From the NCBI GenBank assembly GCA_911728455.2, contig OU452224.1:6886501-6950500 (forward strand): DNA of 64,000 nucleotides, written 5' to 3'. Each line of letters begins with the position of its first letter. The first letter of the stretch is position 1. This document shows positions 1-13,632 of this stretch, in pieces. The translations under genes and the position numbers were made by a program. The notes beneath the pieces are model-generated. The model saw only the letters and a program-made list of their open reading frames with translations. It made no database searches and was not told the origin of the DNA. Source of the stretch: Marthasterias glacialis (Eukaryota; Echinodermata; Asteroidea; Forcipulatida; Asteriidae).

Positions 1-3000
1 TATCCATGACTTCAAATGGGATAGCCAAGTCTCCCACTCCCCTACCTACCAGAGACTTGAAATGTTCGGGGAAATTCGTCTCCTCGGTCCGCCTTTTATA
101 ACCCCAGCAGGGGCCCGCTTAAACGGGAAACAACAGAATGCAGATACAAAATGGTGGGGAAATGGCGTCTTTTACAATGTCGTGAGGATAGACCTACATT
201 GTACAGCAACGTACTACTACTAGTAAAGCCTGTGCAGTCCTTTTTTTTTACAAGCGACTGTAGGCAAACAAACACTCCAGATTATTTTCACATAGATAGA
301 CCGGTAAAACCCCCCTTCCCACACCCACCACCAAACCCCATTCACCACATTCCATGAGATACTCTTAGGTTACCGGTTACCAGAACACAGTTGCGTAACC
401 GATGAGAGTGGAAGGGGTGGGGGTGGGGTGTGCGGAAGCGGTGTAACCCCCTGGATCACCAGCTCCCAGCTCCCTAGCAAAATTACCCTCAGCCCCCTCA
501 GCAAACGACTCTGGACCGGTTGGGCCTACGCCCCTGAAGTATCTCTTTTGCCTCTAATTCTTTTTGTCTACGCCCACGGTTAATCGTACTTGCTGTCTCT
601 ACCTAAAACAATCAGGCGCTGATTCAAATTAAATTGGTTTCTGTAAAACCAATACTTTATTGTGATGAATCAAATGACCCGGAGCTTCTTTTTCTACTCT
701 CACCGTTGTTACTTTCTTTTTCATCTTCTGTACGCACGCAGTAAAATAAAAATTAATCAAACTAAATATGCGCCACGAAAATGTTTTGTTTGATAAAAAC
801 TGCCCTGTATTTAAGAACATTTTTTCCTCACATAAAAAAAGTATGTGTGCACAAATATTGGGCGTGGCTTTTTCACAGGCCAGCTGCAAGGCATTCAACA
901 AGGCGCGACATTTGACCAATCAGAGAGTAGAAAAGTCTTGATTGACAGATTGTTAAGAAGACCCAGGTGGTGCGGTAGACAATGAAAAGACAACAACTTC
1001 GGCATTTTGACGTGCACATTACAGTGGTGTTGTCTGCAAAACAATATGGCGGAACATGACTAGCCCAGAAAACACATTGGACCAGTAAACTAATTACAGC
1101 GAAGCTCATGTAACGTAACATGCTCTCGCTCAACTCGACAATTACAAGAATATTAGAGGGTACGGGCTAGATATAAGGTGAGTTCTAATTGGGTTGTAAT
1201 TATTATAATATGTTCTTTTGACGAACTAGTCCTGGCAGATGGCCCTTTTTTTTCCTCCGGCGTGTATCACCAGTGTGTTGTCCTCGCAGCTTTCATTGTT
1301 CACATTTTGTCCTTAAAATTGTCAGCCGTGAATGGTACACACAACAAGACCGGTCTGACGCACAAAAGGGCCTGCGATGCAGTCTTGAAATTGATAGTTT
1401 CAGAACAGACAAAAAGCAAAATAAAGAAGTGTTTTATAAACTGAATAAATTGACGAAACTGCTGTTCCTGCTTCTACTAGTAGTACTACACTAGCACTAG
1501 TTGTACACGGTATCATGTCAATGCAAGCATGTGTAGACTTTCATACATATTAATAATGTAATGGCTACTCTTTGATTAAAATGGCAAAATGCAAAATTGT
1601 CTAATCGAAAAGAGTGAGCTTCACTTGTCATAAGGCTATCAAACTTCATGAGAAAAAAAATGACCGCCCGTAGAATTTATGTCGCTTTCGAATAAAAGGT
1701 TTTTGAATTCCCATTCATGAAAAAAAAAAAACATGGCCGAAATTTTCTTGCAATTAACATAAAACTGCACACTATAGTATGCACTCGTAGTTGGAAACCT
1801 GTACATATTAATAATGTCCACAAATATAATTTACCCACATATTGTTTTCAAAATGATTTGGAAGAATTTATATTGTTCCTTTGGCAATCACGTGATGCGG
1901 TTTGTTTACCCTTACCAGAAACATAGTTGGGTTTGCGTCCATTGGTCAGTAGTTTCCACAAGGTCTTGAGCGAGTTTTGGCGACCATGCTGACCGGAAAT
2001 ACTGTTTGATCTAGGGTCATTAGTTAAACGATTTCACGGCATCGGTTTGATGGGATTGTTTATGGCCTGAGCGCCAAGCCACCCACATAATATACATACA
2101 TGTATACTACATAATGCAATTATGAAGAGAATACGGTACTGCTTGCTGAAAATAGAAAATATTGAATTATTCCTTAACTTCAAAATTGTGTGGAAATGGG
2201 AGGAAGTATAAAACGATAAAAATTAAACATGTCAGAAGACCCATCTTTTTTTCAGATCCAGGATTTTGAGCCAAGGGGGAGGGGTGGGTTGTCTGAGGGA
2301 AGGCAAAATCTAGTCTTGAAACCGGACCTGTCGGGTGTTGAAACATGAGATTCTACAAGGGTTGGCTTTGAAAACAACCCTTCTCCGTTGTTACACAAAC
2401 TTCACAATAAGAGTTGGGAGAAGCGCTTACTTCATCCCCCCCCCCTTTGGGCACGGACTGTTTCTCGAGTCGGTTTAAAAATTATCTTTTACTATCGTTA
2501 TTGTTCATACAATGCCTTCACTAAAGTGACACTCGCAACTTGTACGGAAGAATGGCCACAATTGACCCACTGTCATCTCTCAGTAACAACTCTCTAATAA
2601 CGAACGAATTATGCGTGGTTAAATATTTACCATTCGATTTACAGGCACCGATCTATGATCGCGTCTTCCCTTAGTCTGTCAGTGGATGAAATAGCAAGTA
2701 TAGCCTATCCATTGCAAATACGCTTCGTCAAATAACTACAAATCCACTGTTAGACAGACATAATTCAATTCTTCACGCTTTATTTCCAGTCGAGCTATAG
2801 AGATCGGGTATGCGAAAATCGAATCAAGCATTTGATTATTATGGTTGGGTTGGCAATGCAGCCGCGGCCCCGACCAAGCTGGATTGTTGTGTATATGGCT
2901 CGGCGCATGCTGCCCATTTAGCGGTCTCTAGCGGAGCTGTCTTTCGCAGGAGGCATGTGGGTGAAGAAAATGGAAACGAAGCGCATGTCTAATTTATCTC

Positions 3001-4239
3001 AAATGGCAAGATAATGGCGTCAAACGGCAATTTCATTACCGGGACAACATTATCCCATCACCCATACGGGGGCCAATTGCCGTTGGGGAAGGGTGGGGGA
3101 CCTCAATCAACATGATTGCCGGCGGGATGTGCCCGTTATTACGGCCAGCCTATGGGTCCAGAACTACGGGATGGGCCTACATGCACCCACTTGTGGACCG
3201 AGACAAGAACGTTTCATTTTACCCCCATAACGGCCGGGATAAGATGTTCATCCACCGCTAACTCTTCTGTGACATCTGGTGCCCGTCTCGGATCGATCCT
3301 CTCTTTAGGAAAAAAATGAATTTCGTCAGAAACATCAAGTCAAATATTTTGTTTCTATTGTTGTTTATTATTAATATTTTTTGTTTAATAATTATAATAA
3401 ATAAATCATGTTTTATAACCATGTCAACAGTTCCCATGCATTTATTAATTTCAGTTAAAATCGAAACTTCTTTTCCTCGTGAGTATTTTAGTAACTTTTC
3501 CCATGCCACGTATCTCCCCACTCCTTACTCCCGAAACTTAACTTCTGTATAACTAATTAGAAAGTTGGCTCAGGTCAAATCCCCAATTAAAACAGTTTCC
3601 TTTCCATTTTTGATTTTTAAAAGAACACTTTGCTGAATGTTTATACACGCACTCAACACAACTGACTTTACCAAATTTAAATACTCCGTCGTTCCTACTC
3701 GATTTCCATAAACCATCTGGTTGCATCTGACTTCGGCACCACACTAAAAACTGAAATATACCCCACAGCCAAATCTTGTAATCATCACCAAACAGTCCGA
3801 AGTCTGAATGAGTTTGTACAATATCTCCTAAAAAAATTAAGTGACACACTGGAGATAGAATATTGGGTTGAATAAACGCGCGACCCGATTCGCCACTGAC
3901 ACACACACAACAAACAAGAAGTTCATCTGTATTACAACATCTGTATTATAACATCAATTCGCTCAATGAATCTTTCATGACTACCATAAAGTAACCAATT
4001 TAATACCGAGTCTAGATCCCTGACGTACCACCGTGGTCATTATATGACAATCGACAGTTTGTTGTTCTTGCAAAATTGTTTCTAAACAAGACAAATTAAA
4101 TCTAGCGTGAATCAATGACTTCATAAATGGCGGTTGAATAGCATTCACAATGTAATGTAATATAACATCAATATCATTCCCAGAATTTCGCTGTCAAATT
4201 TGTGCCCGAGACCCATCCAGTAAATTTGTAGGGGGACGA
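1..4239. other. upstream intergenic DNA, no gene recognised
   Basis: Only short ORFs without recognisable domains are present. I see T, A and C homopolymer runs. A small perfect inverted repeat AACGGCAATT (3023-3032) / AATTGCCGTT (3075-3084) lies in a GC-richer patch at about 2860-3260. The TAGGCCTA palindrome does not occur here; the first copy I found is at 4641. Confidence 0.6.
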
Positions 4240-4277
4240 AAACATCATGCACGGCTATTGTTTTGGTGGAGAACGGC

Positions 4278-4367
4278 GTGCCGCCCTGAACATGTGTTTG
4301 ACTGCGATCAGGGCGGGTGGCAGCGCGTTGTCACCGGGGGAGGCACGTAGCGACCTCCCGGGACGTG
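4278..4367. other. two back-to-back GC-rich hairpins
   Basis: The first hairpin pairs GCCGCCCTGA (4280-4289) with TCAGGGCGGGTGGC (4308-4321), allowing a small bulge. The second pairs CACCGGGGGAGG (4332-4343) with CCTCCCGGGACGTG (4354-4367), also imperfectly. Both sit in a short GC-rich island in AT-rich DNA. They could be a structured RNA, a regulatory island or a repeat remnant; nothing here decides between these. Confidence 0.35.
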
Positions 4368-4440
4368 ATCACAGCGACGCGTCGGTCATATCTCGGAGGA
4401 CTCTTACAACCCAAATTGAATCTACTCGGCCTGGTCTTTA

Positions 4441-5148
4441 CTAGCATTTAGTGTCTTGTAGTTTTGCTTTCTCCATCGGTTTCAATGATATGGGGCGATG
4501 CCGTGGACTTAATCTAATAAGAATATTTCACCGCATTGTTTTGCTTTTTTTGTGTATGGTGACACGGAGCTAGCTTGTAATTTGCCGATCGCTAGAGACC
4601 ACAATTACATTGTTATCTTACTTTTCTTTAGGGGGATGAATAGGCCTACATGTCGTGTTCCAAGGCGATTCGTTCAGGCAAGTTGAAATATAGTAGACAT
4701 TGACAGTAATTTGCTTCCCTTTTGAGTATGAGCAACTTACCAAAATATATTAACTTTGGCCTCCAGCGTGCTGCACTAAGAGCCTACGGTCGATCAGGCA
4801 ACCAGACATAGCCACTACATACCCCAACGAGAATGACAACACAAAACTGATAATAATGACGGAAAAGCAAACAAAAAATTTGACAGTAATTTGTCTCAGG
4901 TAACAAATATATTCGTTAGATATTTAGTAGACATAGAAGAAGTACCATTGTTCAAGTTCAAACTGGGATTATTTTTATGTAATGGTTCGGTATGTTTCCA
5001 GAGGAACCAAGTTTCCAAAATGTCATAAATAATTATGACCTGTACAAACTGTGTTGTAAAAAGAGAGAGATAGAGAGCGCAGTATTTGTTTTAGAAAATG
5101 GCATCACCGGTAGACATGCTTAAACACATACTACCTGATTGCTACCGG
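4441..5148. other. no gene or repeat recognised
   Basis: AT-rich sequence with one TAGGCCTA (4641-4648) and a short GA tract near 5061-5079. No coding signal. Confidence 0.5.
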
Positions 5149-5150
5149 TA

Positions 5151-5696
5151 CACTCTTAACAATTCATGGGGGTTCAACTTGACCCGGATTCTAAGTCAAA
5201 AACACTGGACTGGTTTATGTTCCTTGTCAGTGCGATCCGGAAAACTTATCACAATGGGTATGGCCCATACGAAAAACATACCAATTCACCCGAACTGAAT
5301 CGGGCCACATCCATCCGCTTTTTAGTTACCCAGGTCAAGCGAAAGGGGTCGTATGAAAGGCACCCTGAGGGTTGTTCAGCCAACCATACTGATCCAGCAA
5401 ACCATCCCTATCGCCATGTCACACCAGGCATTTTACAGGCAACTAGTTCTATACTTTGAAGAGTCTCTTAAAACTCCCGGGTCAGAAGTGACCCGGATTC
5501 CGTGTCCCAGGGGGCGTAACTCATGTCTGGGTCAGGCTAACCCGGAAACTGGTTAAAAATGGGATTTTAACTCGGATTCTGTGTCAGTTTGACACAGTTC
5601 CGGGTCAGTTTGACACAGCTTTCCGGGTCATACTGACCCAGAAATGGGACGGGACCCGGAATCCGGGTCAATTCTGATCCCGGAGGGTTTAGAGTA
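5151..5696. mobile_element. candidate MITE with GACCCGG subrepeats, TA-flanked
   Basis: The left end CACTCTTAAC and the right end, read in reverse complement as TACTCTAAACC, are imperfect terminal inverted repeats. Both are followed inward by TTGACCCGG. The element is flanked by TA at 5149-5150 and 5697-5698, as for Tc1/mariner-type insertion. Inside are many direct and inverted GACCCGG/CCGGGTCA units and two copies of CAGTTTGACACAG. No transposase is encoded, so it would be non-autonomous. A related fragment with TTGACCCGGATC lies near 21500. Confidence 0.6.
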
Positions 5697-5698
5697 TA

Positions 5699-8600
5699 TA
5701 GGCAATCTCCAAGAAGAAAATCCATTCACAGTCTTAGTTTTCCTATCCTTTTCTCAGGGACAGTAAGATAGAGAAAAGTGGCTCTCACGGAACCAAAGTC
5801 TTCATTTTAAATGCAGTGGAGTTGATTGCCGCAGAGTTGCCTGTAAAACATTGCCTTGAGTGACATGGTCCTAATAGACTGATGATTCAGTACGGATGCA
5901 GTTAAACAAGTGTAACATGGCTGCCGTTGCAAATTATGGGTGTGACAAAAAATGTTGCCCAGTTGTTCACTTGTGCCAAGCGGTTTTATAATCCCTATCC
6001 AAACGGCGCACATAAGTGTTAAGGCTGAGTATAGCTGTAGTCCCTTTAATTTGAATTTCCATTTTGATTCATATTCAGTTTGCTTTTTTATAATTAGGTG
6101 GTTAGGTGAAGGGGAATTATTAATTTTGTAAGATCGGCAGGATATCTGACACACTTCAGGCTCTTTATGTAGCTCTACACCGTATCTGTTGTGATCTCGG
6201 GTGAATAATGTTGCGCATCCAGTTGCTGGATCTGCAAGTGAAGAGCTAGCATGAGCCTCCTTCATGTAAAATGCTGGTTGGGATGTAGCCGTGGACTCTT
6301 CTTCTCCGCGGGAAGTAGATACCGAGGTCTAGATCCAAAGGGTCTGTAGTGCTAAACTAAAGTGAAAGTCATCCGGGGCTAGTTGGCATACTGCCCCGAA
6401 TGCCTGGAACATGTAAATGGTATCTAATGTTTCCCATCGTTTCCCTTCTCTTATCAACATTTTCGAAATGAGCGATGCCAGCAATTATTTTATAGGGGGC
6501 TTGCAAAAGAACGACGACCACTGATAAAAAAAATGGATTTGTCGCCATTTCAAAAAAAAACCCACATTGAGTTTCAAACGGTGCAAGCTTGTTCTCTCTT
6601 ATTTGAAAGGTTAATAATATATAACATGCCACCTCGAGGTGATCCTTGACGTTTATTATGACCAGATTAGGGTTGGATGTTGTTCAGAGCTTTCCTTTAT
6701 TTACAAATGATTAAATTTACATTTTGTCTGTCTTTTTTTTTTAGCTGGCGCGGGATCGTGTCTCATCCGCTCGAGATATCCGCCGTGAATTCAAATGAGG
6801 AGCCAGGTTCGAGTCTTCTACTTCGGAGACCCCGGCCAGGACTGAGCCTCAGCGGTAGCAATGTCAACATCACCGTTTGGATACATTAACCAAGGCATGC
6901 CCGCCCATAAATAATTACCAGGCCGTCTTTAGAGGAGAGAGCACCGTACACAACATTTTTGGGAAGCAAAGGTAAGATATCTGGATTAAAACAAGGGCTC
7001 GAAGGGATTCAATAAAGGCGCCTTGTAACCCGAGAGCTACGCGATATTTTGACAAACGTATACCTTAGTCTCCAATTTCATACCGTTAGCATTTGGTGAT
7101 ACCACCCCGCAGTACTCCTAAGCACCCTCATGATCCTCGTGTTTTACCAAGCTGCGAGCCAAGCCAATGTCGCAGGGGACACCTGAAAGATCCAACCCTA
7201 ATTTTTGGTAATAATTAGAAACTGCTCAACACCGTTTGGTCTGCACTGGGACATCGTGTTGATCTTTCATTTTCTGCTGGTAATTTTCTGGACGCAAAAG
7301 CGTTCCCCTCCAGATATTTCAAATTGCACAGAAACTGACAACTGGCAAAATATGCAAGATAGATAAGCTAGGATCCATAGTGGATCGTGTTAGTCATGTT
7401 GACGGAGAAATACAGTGTTAACTAGACCTCAAAGCAGCAGAAACTTGCCTCGCATAAATAATAAACGGGTCTCTGGGTTAAAACGGAGTACTACCAACAA
7501 CTCTGTTGGCGGAGTAACTCTGCGGTAGCTTTTTAAAAAGGACAAGAGTGAGACACTCGGCATAGACGAATGATCCCACAAAACGCTCACTGACTCTCCC
7601 TTAAACGTGCCCGTCGGGCCCCGCTGGCGTTGCTAGATTCAAGAACATACCGTACAGTTGGAATTCTTTTACACTTAACATTTCCTTTGTGCAGTGTCGA
7701 ATCTGAAATATGAATATCTTTTAGGGAATATGCAACATAGAAAATATTGAATGAAGATGTAATGACCCAAGTATCAATATGTTTACAAAAGAGGTAACAA
7801 TTTCCCAATGAAGTGTGCTCATAAAAAACCACGACATAATTTTTGTATTGTTTTTTTTAAATATATAATGGCGTAATTTTTTTCATGACGTGAAGATGGC
7901 ACGACTCAAATAGTCAATGTCTTTTTACATCAGCTCTGTTTTTGATATAGCTTAAAAAAAGAGTAACGCAAAAATACTTGCACGATTTGTTTTTCATAGC
8001 CGTGTTTTGATAAAAATTCTAAAAGTGCGTAATCGTTTATCTTGTTTACAATTGTTTATTTCAAAAACCACAGTAATAAAACGGGAAAGTTTGACTTATT
8101 TATATCTTGCCATAACTCACTTCATGCATGGGAAGATAGAAGAGCTATTAATGAGCGTTCCGGGGGCAGCAAAGCGATGTTTACCGATAGTGTCGAAAGT
8201 TCCGGACGGCGTTGATTTACGGGACGTCGCCGGATCGAATGCGGAACCATGACAGAATAAAGTACATTAACGTATTGAATCACCATAAAAAAAAGAAGAA
8301 TATTATTTTAATGTTGTATGCTTGAGAAAATCTTGTTCTAAGCTGCTAAGCTGAACTGATCTACATTTCTGTTATCAGCAGTTAAACACACTGCTTGTTT
8401 AGCAAAGAGTATCAGGAAATCTCACCCACCACTCTAGCTTTGCCGAGATGTAAGAACAAATAGCTATTGCAACAGCTTTTACCCAAAGTACTGCATCTCG
8501 TTATAGAACTAACTGTCTGGTGAATGTTTCCCTCCATCCTACGATCTAGCCTGTTTTAAGAGGAATATCATTTCCTACCTTCAGCTTTGCAGAGTTCTTT

Positions 8601-8860
8601 TCATCTGAAATATATTCTTCATGTACCGGTAGCCCTTACCAAGAGTTGCTTTTAGCCTTTTTTGGGGGGCAAACTTGCTGAACAAATTTAAAATAAAATA
8701 AAATAGAAATAAGTCTAAGACAAGAGGCCTTCAGCCCTAACGGTAAAATTTGGTTACTTACCAATGTAGATTACGCAACAGCCATAAAAGCTACCCCATA
8801 ATTTTATAGACAAATCGAGGAAAACAATATCTGCAAGCTCACTGATTATCAAAATAATTC
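5699..8860. other. no gene recognised
   Basis: The longest ORF here is 152 codons (5807-6265, minus). It has no recognisable domain and is probably spurious. Near 6808-6825 is a pol III B-box-like GGTTCGAGTCT without a convincing A box. The rest is AT-rich with short homopolymers. Confidence 0.5.
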
Positions 8861-8955
8861 CAGTACCAATCCTCAAGAGAAATAGTTCCGTCTGAAATAC
8901 TGTCGAAGTCGCGAAAATAGCATTTGATGACCTCTAAAAATTACCTTTGCTTGTT
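8861..8955 (+). repeat. unnamed dispersed repeat, copy 1
   Basis: The copy starts CAGTACCAATCCTCAAGAGA and contains TACTGTCGAAGTCG and GAAAATAGC in the same order as copies at 11870, 13981 (minus), 16205 (minus), 25201 (minus, weaker) and 42186. I do not recognise the family. It has no coding capacity. Confidence 0.7.
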
Positions 8956-10639
8956 TCGTTTGCCCCCTTACGAATTGACGCCGACGTGAATGGGCAAAAC
9001 AAACAAAACTAAAAAACATATACCGTCACTTAAAAAGAGAGAACCAAATGTCATGATTTTTATTTTCACAGGTTGGTTGTACAGTGTGTTTGTTGAAATC
9101 AAATCATGAAATCAAAACTAGGGAGTTCAATTTTACTCTGCCAAAAAAACCCAACAATGATGTACTTTCCCTTTAAGAGACAATCATGTCAAAAACAAAT
9201 AACGAATAAATTAATACAAACACGAAGTGTTTGGAAACAATGCAAATAAACTTCGATATTCTTTTAGGATGGTTAATGGACTGAAACCTACCTTGCCAGC
9301 TATCTGCCTATAAATCACAGGTATACCCCCTTCAAAGTCTAGCCCCGCCCATTAAGGGAAAACGTGCATTTATTGAAAAAAGAAAAGAAAATCAAACCAC
9401 ACGTATAATAATGGTTTCCGCCTGTCCTTAATAAGAAGGTTTATTACGGTTGTCTTTCCCTAGCAACATGAGTCCCATATTATAAACGATATCACTGGAA
9501 CTGCACTTTTGAAGTAGTCAGTAATCCTTTGATCCCATGTTCTGTTTTTAGAGGGTGCTCCGCGTCCGGCCGGGCAGCGTGACGAGTCATGAATAAGCAC
9601 CGTCGAGAAACGCCGAAGGTCCCCAATCAAAGGAGCCGCTGGGGCCGCTGGCTGTAAATCTCCCGTGTAAAGAGGACCTAGTGTTGTATTAATGATGTTC
9701 TTCACACCGAACAGGTCCACCTTTCGACCATATGGGTGATAAATAAGAGAATGGGGTGACGGGCGGAATTCTTGGCACAGGTGAGCTTGAGACCATTTCA
9801 TTCTATTATACGTTTGACTTCATGTAACACTAGTCTGACTCTTCCAGGGATACTGTGGTTTTTGTACAAAGTGCAGTCCCCAGTGCTAGGTTTACGAAGT
9901 AGTATAAAGTGTGTATAAATTGGTCAATTCAGAAAAAATTTCAAACATCCCTTATTGAACCTGTCCAATTGGATTACTTTACGGACTACAAAATAGAGAA
10001 CTACTGCAACAGAATGTACATCAGCGCTTATCATAAAATGTACCCGATTACACACAGTAATCGAAACGTCGAGAAGACTATCTGGCTTTCTTGGAGCCAA
10101 TTCTTCAGAGACTAACACAGTGTACTCATCATTTCCCAATCGACCAACCAAAGTATACACGCAACAACTGAAGAACTAACACTAAAATAATAGACTGTTA
10201 TTACATATAAAAATGATCAAACTCAAAGGTATCATTTTCGACTGACACGAAACAAAATCAACAAAGTGTCGAAACACAAGCCGCTTACAAGTTTACATGC
10301 CAAGAAATATCACTGTAAGTTCAACGTCGGTCTATTTGAATCGAGTGTTATGTACACACCACGTCCATGCCACCAAGTTGGAAGTCGAACCTGTGTAATA
10401 AGTTTAAAATCACCTCTACTTTGACCATGGTTTTGATATAAAAAAAAACCAAAAAAGCAATATTGAATGATCCACTCTAGAGACTTCGAAAATATTGTAT
10501 TATACAATAATCTCACGAAGTCTCGCGGTTTTCTAAGTGAAATAGCGGTAGTAAGTCCCAAAAAGTATTACCGCAGCATTGTCGATTCGTTGGTGTTTTA
10601 TAATTGGTTAGAGGGCATGCAGCAACATGGCCACTAAAA

Positions 10640-10670
<31 letters not shown>

Positions 10671-11869
10671 ATAGATAAAATTAAAAAATAAATAAATAAC
10701 AAAACACCTAAAGTCACAAAATTTGAAGTAAAAATTGTTCTGTTAACCGGGAAGTCTGACAGATCCATGAGTATGCAAATTAGGAATGTCGTATGTTTCA
10801 TAATAAACCAATGTCGCATATCTACCCTTTTTAGTTTGGTTAACTTGACTATCGCATAAGTGTCATTTTACCTATGGCAAACAGCCACACACAACTAAAA
10901 ACATCAGTGATGCCTACTCGTGATAAAACTTCCAGGTGCTGTTATGTGTTATGCATCATATTAAAATATACATTTGGGGAGTAAAAAAGAGTGTGCTATT
11001 GCCTATGAACACAAATCAAACCAGAAATAACTTCAGTATACTAGAGTGTGTCTTTATTAATAAATTCAAGAGAATAAGTGGTATTTGGCCATTGATGTTT
11101 AACATGTGGGTTTATCATGAAGTTATTAGCGATTTAGTTGATTTTTATGAATCGTTATATTGGACGTGTCACTCTCGTCCTAACAGTCGGAAGTACATAT
11201 CAACCTCCCACCCATTCGGCATTTTAAGAATTGCTGCTGCAGTCTGGTCACGGAGTCTTGCTTCTGAACTCTTTTATCATAATCTAGTCTTTTGGATGAA
11301 AAATATACGACCTTGTTCAGTAATTTACACCTTGGATATTTTTTTTTTGCGGCCGGCTGGCTTATGTGGCAGTACGGCAGCGAGCCATAAACACACCGTA
11401 AACTTGTAAGGTTTTACGGCCCGATTCTCGGTGCTTTCTTTCGGAGAGGGTGACATTTACTGGCGTTGTTGGGTGCCGGGAGCGCTGTAAGCTTTGGGTG
11501 GTTATGCTGGCTTTGACGAAGGGGGGATATGACATTTATTGGTAACACCCGGATGCTATCGGTGTAACGTGTGTGGCCTGTTTTCAAGCAACATATTTTT
11601 TACTTGTTTTTAATTTTTTTCTTCAATGAGATGAAGTTGTTGTTTTCTTGCTATACATTTTGCTGTTGTTTGTCACTCCTGTATTACTTGTACATTTCTT
11701 TGTCACACTGTTTGTCCCTACGTCTTTTTGTAGGTGTTGTTGTACATCTTTTTTGTGAACTTCAAATCTCATTCTGTATATCGTTTTTTTAAGACAAAGT
11801 ACATGATTGTAGTCGAAAAATCAGTTGATTAGTTTCAATGTGGAAGTTCCCAGGTTGTAAAGTTCATAT
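8956..11869. other. no gene recognised
   Basis: ORFs of 113 codons (9460-9801, minus) and 157 codons (10936-11409, plus) have no recognisable motifs. An (AAAT)n tract covers about 10635-10698. No splice-bounded conserved peptide is seen. Confidence 0.5.
10635..10698. repeat. (AAAT)n microsatellite
   Basis: Nearly uninterrupted AAAT tetramers with a few substitutions toward the right end. Confidence 0.9.
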
Positions 11870-11948
11870 CAGTACCAATCCTCTGGAGAAATAAATCCGT
11901 CTGAAAATACTGTCGAAGTCGTGAAAATAGCCTTTGAAGACCTCCAAA
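11870..11948 (+). repeat. unnamed dispersed repeat, copy 2 (interrupted by a hAT-like MITE)
   Basis: It begins CAGTACCAATCCTCTGGAGA and matches copy 1 through TACTGTCGAAGTCG and GAAAATAGCCTTTG. At the point where copy 3 continues GACCCCCACAAATC, this copy breaks at GACCTCCAAA, where the element at 11949 begins. Sequence resumes as CCCCCAAATG after 12223. Confidence 0.75.
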
Positions 11949-12223
11949 CAGCGCCGTAACTACGGTAACATTTTAGGGAGGCACAAGGGGGCACTATTTT
12001 TCTTAGGGGGGCACTTTTGGCAAATTACAACTGTAGATTCCGTTTGTATTTTTCCTAAATAAGCCCCTTTTCAGCGCTAGTTGAGAATAACATTTTATTC
12101 TGGCAACTTTTAATCTCAAAAGTCAAGATTTCAAATGGAGGGCACCTGGGGGTGGGGGCCCACGGACATCAGTCGGGGGGGGGGGGGGCACGTGCCCCCT
12201 GTGCCCCCTTGGTTACGCCACTG
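11949..12223. mobile_element. hAT-like MITE A
   Basis: The left end CAGCGCCGTAACTACGG and the right end, read in reverse complement as CAGTGGCGTAACCAAGG, match at 13 of 17 bases. The flanks CCTCCAAA (11941-11948) and CCCCCAAA (12224-12231) match at 7 of 8, consistent with an aged 8-bp target duplication typical of the hAT superfamily. Inside are GGGGGCAC blocks, GGACATCAGTCGGGG and a run of 14 G. No transposase. It is inserted in a copy of the unnamed repeat and is therefore the younger of the two. Confidence 0.8.
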
Positions 12224-12231
12224 CCCCCAAA

Positions 12232-13500
12232 TGCCGCTATCGAAGTAACCCAATTTGAGCACGCACAAAAGGTAAAACCAAAACAATGTTTGGGCTTGGT
12301 TTTCGCCTTCAAAATGTACCAGTCAAACCCACAAACTTCTTTCGAGAAACAGTCCAACCCTCGCACTATACAGATGGCGATGTCCGAAATGCCAATCATC
12401 GTGTTTGGGTGGAAATACTCCTCTTTTGTACAAAATAGAAATTGGCAAACAGTTCAAGAGCGTAGTATTTACCAAATTAACCACAGAACAAACCTTCCGG
12501 CAAAGCCATTGTCATGCAACGCGCAGAATGACCGGTTGAAATACTCGGAGTTGTATATGAAAATTCTCTAGTAAGTTACTGTCAATAGTCCACTTATTAT
12601 TTTGTTCAAATCTTCAGGACAAATTAACCACGCCAACGTTTTTTGTTGTTTTGTTTCCTCAAGTCATTTAGTTTTCGTTTACAAAGGACAAATATTTAAC
12701 CAAGGAATCCAGCTCGCCGCATCCGCTTAAAAAAGAAAAGAAAAAAAGGGGAAACACTTTTTTGTTTGTGCGTTCAGATTTATGTGGTATCTAGGTTTTT
12801 GGCGAATTTAAGGTGACTTTGGAAACTCGTTCAGTCCAATCACAACACCGCAGTGTGCTGTGGTTTTAGCAGTTTGAAGTAGTCATCTTTTCCCGTTCAA
12901 GTTGTATTTCATGACGAATTGGTTTTCGATTAGTTCACGCGAAAAATCAAATATTTGTACCGTCGTGATAGGCATTTTTGGGACCATTTTGGTCCCACAC
13001 ACATAGCTGTAACATGTGAAGGAAACAAAATCTCGCGCTTTAGCGGACCCTAATGTTCGAATACGCGCGAGACGTACACAGTCTGTTAACCACCGAACAA
13101 TGTTATTTACTCGTTGTGACGTATAGCCAACCTGTGCCCAATTTCATAGAGATGCTTAAGCAGACAATATTTGCTTAACGAATTTCTGCTGAGTAAGAAC
13201 TAAAAGGAAACCAGTCACAAAGGGTATATTATATCCCATGGTATCTTGTCTGGTAACCATTTTTTTTTCTAGTAAGTACAATTTTTTCGTTGGTAATATT
13301 TAAATTGGGCCCATGTCAATAAACAACTTCGCCAATACCTTTAACGCGCAATACAGTTATAATATGGGGGACGAACGCGTTAAGCCGCGGAACGAGGTGC
13401 ATGCTGGTCTAGTTATCGACAAATCTCTGCAAGGGTTTGCCACCATAAAGAGTTTTCAAAATAAATACTCCAGTTGCACCGTATCCTCCATTAAAAAGGG
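12232..13500. other. no gene recognised
   Basis: The 139-codon ORF at 12152-12571 runs out of the MITE terminus and is not a gene. The rest is AT-rich unique-looking DNA. Confidence 0.5.
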
Positions 13501-13507
13501 GAAAAAT

Positions 13508-13632
13508 ATATTTTTTTGTATTTTATTTTTTATTTTATTTTATTTTATTTTATTTTTATTTTTTATTTATTTATTTATTTATTTATTTATTCATTTATTT
13601 ATTTATTTATTTATTTATTTTTTTTTTTGGGG
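13508..13632. repeat. (TTTA)n/(TTTTA)n low-complexity tract
   Basis: About 120 bases of TTTTA and TTTA units ending in T and G runs. Confidence 0.9.

Noticed and set aside
5807..6265. 152-codon minus-strand ORF
   Set aside because: No known domain or gene context. Probably a repeat-derived or chance frame.
6760..6830. B-box-like GGTTCGAGTCT suggesting a tRNA or SINE
   Set aside because: No acceptable A box at normal distance and no tRNA cloverleaf.
10936..11409. 157-codon plus-strand ORF
   Set aside because: No recognisable motif, AT-driven composition, and no splice or promoter context. Likely chance.
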